Assembly: GCA_033085395.1 (NCBI GenBank)
Contig: JANQBS010000368.1
Coordinates: 1 to 32,320 of the forward strand
From: Xanthoparmelia taractica
Lineage: Eukaryota > Ascomycota > Lecanoromycetes > Lecanorales > Parmeliaceae
DNA length: 32,320 nt
Direction: 5' to 3'
Of the stretch, positions 26,901 through 32,320 are shown in pieces (the first letter of the stretch is position 1; the number at the start of each line of letters is the position of its first letter). Position numbers and translations under genes: made by a program. Under the pieces are notes generated by a model. The model was not told the origin of the DNA. It did no database searches and worked only from the letters and a program-made list of their open reading frames with translations.

Positions 26901-29900
26901 TATCCTATGGTAAAAGTGGGAGCATTTAAATGAACAGCTTTCAGAAAAGATGATATAGCCAGGCTTATTGAATATTTCAACATCAATCCCTCTAAGTCTG
27001 CTAAACAAAAAAGGTTAAAGCTTTTAGACAAGTATTATAATTTTATAAGTCAAAAAGCTCATTTAGCTTCTCCAAATAGTTTATTAAGTAAAAACTGAAA
27101 TAAATTTTTAAAAGATTGAGAGGGTTACAAGTAGGTTGAAAAAGAGATGGTCCAATATAATACAAGAGTAATTATTTTTTATTATATTTGTATCTTGGTA
27201 TGGTATACGCCATGATGTCCATTGGTGTGTTAGGTTTTGTTGTTTGAAGTCATCATATGTATTCAGTGGGGCTTGACGTGGATACAAGAGCTTATTTTAC
27301 AGCTGCCACATTAATTATAGCTGTTCCTACTGGTATTAAAATATTCAGTTGATTAGCTACAAGTTATGGTGGATCATTTTTACTAAGTCCTTTTATGCTC
27401 TTTGCATTAGGATTTGTGTTTATGTTCACTGTAGGAGGGTTCTCAATCCACTTGGCCCTCCCTTTAAAAACTACTATATGCTGGAAACTTCTAACAATTA
27501 TGCTACTTATATTTTATTTTTTAATTACAGTAAAAACGCATAATTTTGAACAATCAGCAGGTAACCAAGCGATCGTTTATTTTAGTAATAGTATCTTAGT
27601 AGGAACCTCAGAGACTGTACGTAGTACTCATATTATACTATGAGAAGATATAGTCCGTGTAATAAAATATTCGTTAATTTATTTATATATCCACAACTTG
27701 AATTATACTGTAATTCGGTCTTATTCTAGCTTGACTAGTAATTCTGGTCTATGGCAGAATACAAAAAATTTAAAAGAAAAAGTTTATAATAGCTTAAAAA
27801 AAGATAGAGTTCAAATACTAAATGATCAAAGTGATAAATCTGGTGTTTACTGCTTAATAAACAATATAAATGGTCATGCTTACGTAGGTAGTTCTATAAA
27901 TATAACATCTAGAATGAGAAGTATCTTAATAATACTTTTTTAAAAAGTAAACAAAACATTAACATGCCTATTACAAAGGCTTTACTTAAATATGAGCAAT
28001 GAAACTTTACTCTTTTAATCTTAGAGTATGTTGAGCCCGAATCTTTAGCTATTAGAGAAACTTTTTATATAACATCTCTAACGCCTTATTATAATGTGTT
28101 GAAACAAGGTTATTCTTCTTTAGGTTATAAACATACAGAAGAAACTAAGAAGTTACTATTTGAATTAGGTAAAAATAGAATACATACTGATAAAACTAAA
28201 GTTTTAATAGCAAGGGCTTTAACAGGCGAAAACAATCCTTTTTATAATAAGAGTCATTCTATTGAAAGTAAAATAAGAATGATTGAAGCTAATTCTGCTT
28301 ACCCTGTCTATGTTTATAATTCATTTAAAGAATTGTTAGTTGTTATTCCTTCAGTTTTAACTTTAGCTAAGTTAATTAAATCAAATCATGCCACATTAGT
28401 TAATATTATCAAAAAACAAGCAATATTTAGAGGTGAATGATATTTGAATAATATACCATATAATTTAACCGATACACCTTTAATAGCCGATTGATCTTCA
28501 AAACAATGTGAGAATTTAATGCTAAAAATTAACAATCAGAGTTAGATCAGAAAAGCAGTATTTGTATACGATACCAATAAAATTTTTATTGGTAAATACG
28601 AAGGCGTAAAAGATGCTCAAAGGGCATTTAATATAAATCATAGTACTATAAAAAAATATGCCCGTGTTGGCAGTATATATAGTGGATATATATTTAGTTA
28701 TGAAAGACTAATAAATTAATTAATTTTTATTCGTAAGTGGAGTCGTTCTAGCTAACGCATCACTTGATATAGCATTTCACGATAAACTTATTAAGAGTAA
28801 AATAGTAAAGGGACCAAAGCAAAGCAAAGATTCAAATTTATTTTTTCCAAATAACTCTGAACATTTAACTATACAAGATAAGACATATATAGAGCAATTT
28901 TTTGTAGGCTTACTAGAAGGGGATGGTACTATAACAAGTAATTTAAATTCTAATAAATCAAACAGTATAACTATACGAATAGTAATTTCTTTGAACAATA
29001 TTGTTGAAAACGTTAACATGTTAAATAAAATAAAAGAAGTTATAGGGGGCAGAGTAGTAATCGAAAGAAAGACAAGATATGTTACATGAATAGCTAGTAA
29101 TAAAAATGATTTAGCTAAAGTTTTTGTTATTTTAGCTAAATATCCTCTATTAACCGCTAGAAAACAATGCCAATTAGATTTTGCTAAAGATTGTTTATTA
29201 GTAAAAGATATTAAAAATTTTTTAGTCAATAGAAACAATAAATACAATAATAAAAAAGTTTATTTGCAGCACTTTGAAAGTATAAGTGTATTACCTCCAT
29301 ATTTTGCCCCCTGGTTATCCGGCTTTATAGAAGCAGAAGGTAATTTTAATTTAGTTTTCAATGAAAAAGGTAATTTAAGAGGCTCTAAGTTTACTATAGG
29401 GCAAAATGATGAATTGCATATTTTAAATTGAATAAAATTGTATTTCAAAAGTAACAATCAGATTTGTAAAGATAAACCTAAAGCTAACGGTAATTTTCAA
29501 TACTATCGTTTATATCTTTATAACGCTGATTCTAGATTACTTTTATTTGAGCATTTTAAAAAATATCCTCTATTAGGTTACAAACAAATATCTTACTTAA
29601 AGTTTTATAACTACCATAATGTTTAGAGTTACTTTAAAAATTTTTTCTTATCCTATCTCATGCTAGGAAAAGTAAATAAAAACTATTTTTACTTTTAATA
29701 TATGTGTTGTGTTGTCACATTGCTTGATTAGATATTCGTTTACTATACCCTTTTATTAAATGAATGCTTAATCCGTTATATATATTTAAACTATATATAG
29801 CGAACGGTGGAATCTATAATAAATATTTTAATGCTAATATAAGACGACATTATTGTAGGCTATACCGTGGATTTATATATATATATGTATATAAGGATCT

Positions 29901-31959
29901 GTAGAGACTATACGCAATGTATTTAATTTACTTAGATGAAAAAAAATAAGATTTAAAATTAATAAAGATCTAGTCCAATGCCCTTATAAATTGTTTCATT
30001 TAAAAAGTCTATTTAAGAGCGTAGCTTTTAAATTAGTTTAAATAAAACATACTAAAGAGGGAACTTTTGTATATTCATACACTAAACATGCAATACATTG
30101 TTGTTGTGTTTATTTATTTAGTTATGTATGTTTATAAACCATAGACGTATTACGTCGTAGCCCACTTTCATTACGTACTAAGCATGGGTGCTGTGTTTGC
30201 CCTATACAGTGCATGATACTTCTGAATACCTAAAATATTAGGTGTAGAATATAATAGATCATGAGGAAATATACATTTCTGAATCCTATTTCTAGGGGTG
30301 AATGTAACTTTTTTTCCTCAACATTTCTTAGGTTTACAAGGTATGCCTCGTCGAATAAGCGATTATGCTGATGCATTTGCAGGGTGAAATCTTGTTTCTA
30401 GCTTTGGTTCTCTAATAAGCCTTATAGCTACTTGATTCTTTTTGTACATATTATACGTACAGTTGGTGCACGGTAAAGCTACATCTAGATATCTTTGGCT
30501 AACTCCTCAGTTCTATTATGATATACTACAAACTCTTTTAAGTAGAGGGTTCAATTCGTTAGAATGAGGTTTAAATTCTCCACCTAAACCACACGCTTTT
30601 GTCAGTTTACCTCTTCAAAGTCGTTTTAGCATAAAAGGTGCTGTAATGGTAATTACACTTACTGCTTTAGAAGTTAGTCTTGTTATTGTTGCTACCCTAT
30701 TTATAGTAAATGAGTTAATGCATGTATACACTGAAGTGCGTATTAACGAATGTGTATCACATATGGGCATTCACACTGACCCTTGGGGATTTAAGTCAGA
30801 TATTAAGCAAATTTTAATATGTCATACTGATCGCTACCCGGAGGATGGTAGACCTAGTGGTTCTATTGGGCAAGGAGTATCGGATAATACCGCTTTAGTA
30901 CCTTCAAGTTCAGGTTCAGGTTCAGGTAATACTGGGATAGTACCTTTAGGTTCAAGTTCAGGTAATACTGGTTTTGTGCGTGATGAAGCAGGTAATTTAC
31001 GTTATGTGCCAACTGGGCGATTTGCTTCAAGCAGTTTTGATACGCAGACAAGACCTGGTAATAGGGCAACAGAAAGAGCCATAGCCGCTTGGGAAGCAGC
31101 TGGCTTAAATAATAGTAATGTGCCCCAAAACCCTGCTGCCCAGGAACCAGCAAGTTCTACTCATACGCTACCTGGAACGGGTGCTCCTAACACAACTGCA
31201 ACGCCATCTAATGCTCTGGTGCCTCAAAACCCCGCTGTCCAGGGACCAGTAAGCTCTGCTCATGTGCTACCTGGAATGGGTGTTTATGAGATATGAGGTC
31301 AGGGCCAGGTGCTAAGACGTTACAATCACACTGATACACAAGCTATACCTGAATATATTTTTAGAATTTACACCACCGAGCTTTCTACGAATTTCACTAC
31401 GCGTCAACTTAAACATATGTTCCCTTCTCATATACCGGGTGAAGGACAAGGCTGGGGTTATCTTGGGGCTAACCGTGCCCATCTGTTCCAGCCATTATTA
31501 GGCGACAGGAACATCCCACATTTCAGGGATCATTTTAGTACTATACCTCCAACCAAAGGGGAGGCTATGATTAACCCTTATTCTGACTTTTGATGTGATA
31601 TCTGAAAAAAGCACAAAGGGGAAGGTATTGGTGGCACAGAATCTGGTTGGCCTATATGGTATAAAAGTATGTCACCTGATACTGTATTAACTCCAGGGAA
31701 CAATAATACATTAATAGGTATAAAATGTTCAAGGGATATCTTTGGTGCTGAGTTAGCGGACGAGTTAAAACAAAATTGTGTATATGTTATGAGAGATCTA
31801 ATAGATTTGTTATCAAACGAGAAAGAATGATACGATGAGTCAGCCTCAGAGTCAGAGGATGAGAATTATGAGAAACAGTATTGAAGACATCTTCATGAAT
31901 ATATGGCAGCTAGGCATTTCTATCAAGTTTACCTACTTGATGATAATACTAACCCTTAG
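23989..31959 (+). CDS. cox1: cytochrome c oxidase subunit 1 (five exons) with fused C-terminal extension
   Basis: Catalytic subunit of complex IV with heme a, heme a3 and CuB. Exons: 23989 to about 24275, about 25604-26129, 27191-27440, 28734-28783 and 30145-31959. Junctions 2-4 follow T|...G| and rebuild SVFGYLGMVYAM, FTVGGLSGVV and FHDTYYVVAHFHY. Exon 1 starts MSLWLERWFSSSNAKDIG. Conserved pieces include GGFGNFLLPLLVGGPDMA, HPEVYILIIPGFG, WSHHMYSVGLDVDTRAYF, HFHYVLSMGAVF and SPPKPHAFVSLPLQS, giving about 530 residues of normal cox1. The frame then continues about 445 codons to TAG 31957. The same frame is also open upstream to 23833 (PLPIPTESPCPEPERQTSY), with an ATG at 23956, so an N-terminal extension is possible. 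The exon 1/2 boundary is uncertain by 1-2 bases. Confidence 0.93.
24276..25603 (+). mobile_element. cox1 group I intron 1
   Basis: Interrupts the codon run PDMA|FPRLNN. If exon 1 ends at 24275 (a C) and exon 2 begins at 25604, the intron ends in G as expected, though the exon does not end in the usual T. P7 strands: CCTCAGAGACTACACG (25450-25465) and GAAGACATAGTCC (25513-25525). The endonuclease frame is continuous with exon 1. Confidence 0.85.
24277..25176 (+). CDS. LAGLIDADG homing endonuclease in cox1 intron 1
   Basis: Read in frame from exon 1, with TGA as Trp, to TAA 25174. Two LAGLIDADG motifs are present, YLAGLYEGDGHTW near 24361 and WLSGFIDADGSF near 24718, about 120 residues apart as in single-chain two-motif enzymes. 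The acidic residues ending each motif (EGD, DAD) are intact. The product is probably cut from an exon-intron fusion protein. It would cleave the intronless cox1 allele and might help splicing. Confidence 0.87.
26130..27134 (+). CDS. LAGLIDADG homing endonuclease in cox1 intron 2
   Basis: Continuous with exon 2 and ends at TAG 27132. The two motifs are WLAGVIDGNGCF near 26454 and WLSGFFDSDGSI near 26770. The first has Gly-Asn (DGN) where the second has the acidic DSD, so the first active-site acid is not in the usual place and nuclease activity may be altered; the Asp two residues earlier could serve. The frame overlaps the intron's own conserved core strand. Confidence 0.85.
26130..27190 (+). 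mobile_element. cox1 group I intron 2
   Basis: The boundary is fixed by SVFG|YLGMVYAM with T before and G at the end. P7 strands: ATCTCAGAGGCCATACG (26382-26398), which lies within the endonuclease reading frame, and GAGATGGTCC (27144-27153). Confidence 0.88.
27441..28733 (+). mobile_element. cox1 group I intron 3
   Basis: The boundary is fixed by FTVGG(L)SGVVLAN, with the Leu codon split one base into exon 3. P7 strands: ACCTCAGAGACTGTACG (27605-27621) and GATATAGTCCG (27647-27657). The endonuclease relic lies 3' of the core. Confidence 0.87.
27698..28719 (+). pseudogene. GIY-YIG homing endonuclease in cox1 intron 3, broken
   Basis: The first frame carries the GIY-YIG core (SGVYCLINNINGHAYVGSS then INITSRM). 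A frameshift near 27915-27935 leads into LNNTFLKSKQNINMPITKAL and LILEYVEPESLAIRETFYI, then a NUMOD3-like part (YKHTEETKKLLFELGKNR, ALTGENNPFYNKSHS). An in-frame TAG at 28543 precedes a NUMOD1-like end (AVFVYDTNKIFIGKYEGVKD). One frameshift and one stop make it inactive as read. Much less decayed than the nad1 intron 2 relic. Confidence 0.75.
28784..29626 (+). CDS. LAGLIDADG homing endonuclease in cox1 intron 4
   Basis: Continuous with exon 4 and ends at TAG 29624, with TGA as Trp. The motifs are FFVGLLEGDGTI near 28903 and WLSGFIEAEGNF near 29313, both with intact acidic residues (EGD, EAE). About 280 residues, the usual size for two-motif enzymes. Confidence 0.87.
28784..30144 (+). mobile_element. 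cox1 group I intron 4
   Basis: The boundary is fixed by DIAFHD|TYYVVAHFHY. P7 strands: GATCTGTAGAGACTATACG (29896-29914) and AAAGATCTAGTCC (29964-29976). The preceding exon is only 50 bases. Confidence 0.88.
30622..31959 (+). other. cox1 C-terminal extension, 445 codons, unrecognised
   Basis: Directly in frame after the normal last residues LPLQS, with no stop and no visible splice site. It has a strong hydrophobic helix (VITLTALEVSLVIVATLFIV), a hydrophilic part (RINECVSHMGIHTDPWGF), Gly/Ser/Thr-rich repeats (SSSGSGSGNTG, GSSSGNTG), a duplicated 21-residue Pro/Ala unit, and then a domain with no repeats (YIFRIYTTELSTNFTTRQLK, PGEGQGWGYLGANRAHLF). It ends in an acidic tail (DESASESEDENYEK). 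Four TGA codons are read as Trp. It may be proteolytically removed or be tolerated on the membrane surface. The relic at 12399-12788 carries the start of a similar extension. Confidence 0.75.
31120..31281 (+). repeat. duplicated 63-bp coding unit in the cox1 extension
   Basis: 31120-31182 and 31219-31281 encode VPQNPAAQEPASSTHTLPGTG and its near copy (VPQNPAVQGPVSSAHVLPGM then G). They are in frame, separated by 12 codons. GC content and codon use here are higher than in the neighbouring exons. Confidence 0.85.
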
Positions 31960-32005
31960 CTGCACATTCTACACACTGCTATAGTTTGTAGAGAGATATG
32001 CTTAA

Positions 32006-32134
32006 CTCTTGCTTACCAATCAAGATTGTAATGCTGTCGTTAAACAGCTAATGGGGCAGGGTAAAGAGCATTACATGCGATTTAATAATGCTGATCATAC
32101 GTCTAAATTTAAGATATCTATAGCTGTTAAATAA
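32006..32134 (+). pseudogene. fragment of the repeated-domain family
   Basis: Open from after TAA 32003 to TAA 32132, with no ATG before the middle. NQDCNAVVKQLMGQGK and KFKISIAVK resemble DSVRQLVDIITKG and VILKISVSS of the second unit in 19754-20314. Only this one unit is present, directly after the cox1 extension. The similarity is short. Confidence 0.35.
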
Positions 32135-32140
32135 ACATAA

Positions 32141-32174
32141 TAAAAAAGTGCTTAGGTTGTAAAGCACTTTTTTA
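32141..32174 (+). terminator. hairpin 3' of the cox1 region
   Basis: TAAAAAAGTGCTT and AAGCACTTTTTTA are a perfect 13-bp stem around an 8-base loop, ending in a T-rich strand. It lies 6 bases after the last open frame. Probable transcript-end or processing element. Confidence 0.6.
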
Positions 32175-32320
32175 TATATTTTAAGCTTTATATACGAGGC
32201 AATTGGCTGTAGTTATAAAAAAGGAGGGTGCAATATTCGGAGGTCACCCACAGGATACCGCGTACATCTATCTACTTTTATTTTCATTACTTATTGGTTT
32301 GAATCAGCATCTTTTTTTTT

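Noticed and set aside
28777..29247. Minus-strand frame of 156 codons
   Set aside because: It is antisense to the LAGLIDADG gene of cox1 intron 4, whose motifs are clear; a shadow frame.

Overview
The window is part of a fungal mitochondrial genome. It is AT-rich and carries a bacterial-type small-subunit rRNA gene, a cluster of mitochondrial tRNA genes, and the respiratory-chain genes nad4, nad1, atp6 and cox1, interrupted by group I introns with LAGLIDADG and GIY-YIG homing endonuclease genes. UGA must be read as tryptophan (genetic code 4): in-frame TGA falls at conserved Trp positions of cox1, nad1, nad4 and atp6, and a tRNA-Trp with anticodon UCA is present. rnl, cob, cox2, cox3, atp8, atp9 and most nad genes are not in the window, so it is a fragment. 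The bloated intergenic regions, gene-fusion ORFs and plasmid-derived polymerase remnants suggest an early-diverging or mucoromycotan/glomeromycotan fungus, but I cannot name a lineage.

Layout. About 70-235 is a decayed piece of cox1; 812-2388 is rns. From 2.4 to 8.6 kb lies a tRNA cluster (Tyr, Lys-UUU, Glu, Trp, Asn, Gln, Arg-UCU, Lys-CUU, Cys, Arg-CCU, plus three tRNA-like relics), interspersed with uncharacterised ORFs, of which 5559-6407 is the best, with a decayed paralogue at 7265-7860. From 8.7 to 9.85 kb is a decayed relative of the atp6 locus (same upstream repeat, a Cys-rich ORF, and an atp6 copy lacking the segment with the essential arginine). nad4 is complete at 10294-11952. From 12.1 to 13.4 kb are relics, including a cox1 tail copy. 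nad1 has three exons at 13669-18074. atp6 at 18343-19749 is in one open frame with a long N-terminal extension. From 19.75 to 23.3 kb there are three members of an unrecognised two-repeat protein family, and on the minus strand two pieces of a phage-type mitochondrial RNA polymerase. cox1 has five exons and four introns at 23989-31959, and its reading frame continues about 445 codons past the normal end. A further fragment of the two-repeat domain and a terminator-like hairpin follow.

Three things run through the whole window. First, purine/pyrimidine-asymmetric hairpins built from GAA/TTC runs, with near-perfect arms, recur at many places and interrupt ORFs and endonuclease genes. Second, standard genes are fused in frame to unrecognised sequence (atp6 N-terminus, cox1 C-terminus), often through Gly/Ser/Pro-rich linkers. 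Third, a small repeated domain (consensus roughly F-x-x-x-S-x-x-V-x-x-L-V-x-x-I ... I-x-I-S) occurs in several ORFs next to atp6 and cox1. Together they suggest an invading element family that has repeatedly inserted beside and into core genes; this is inference.
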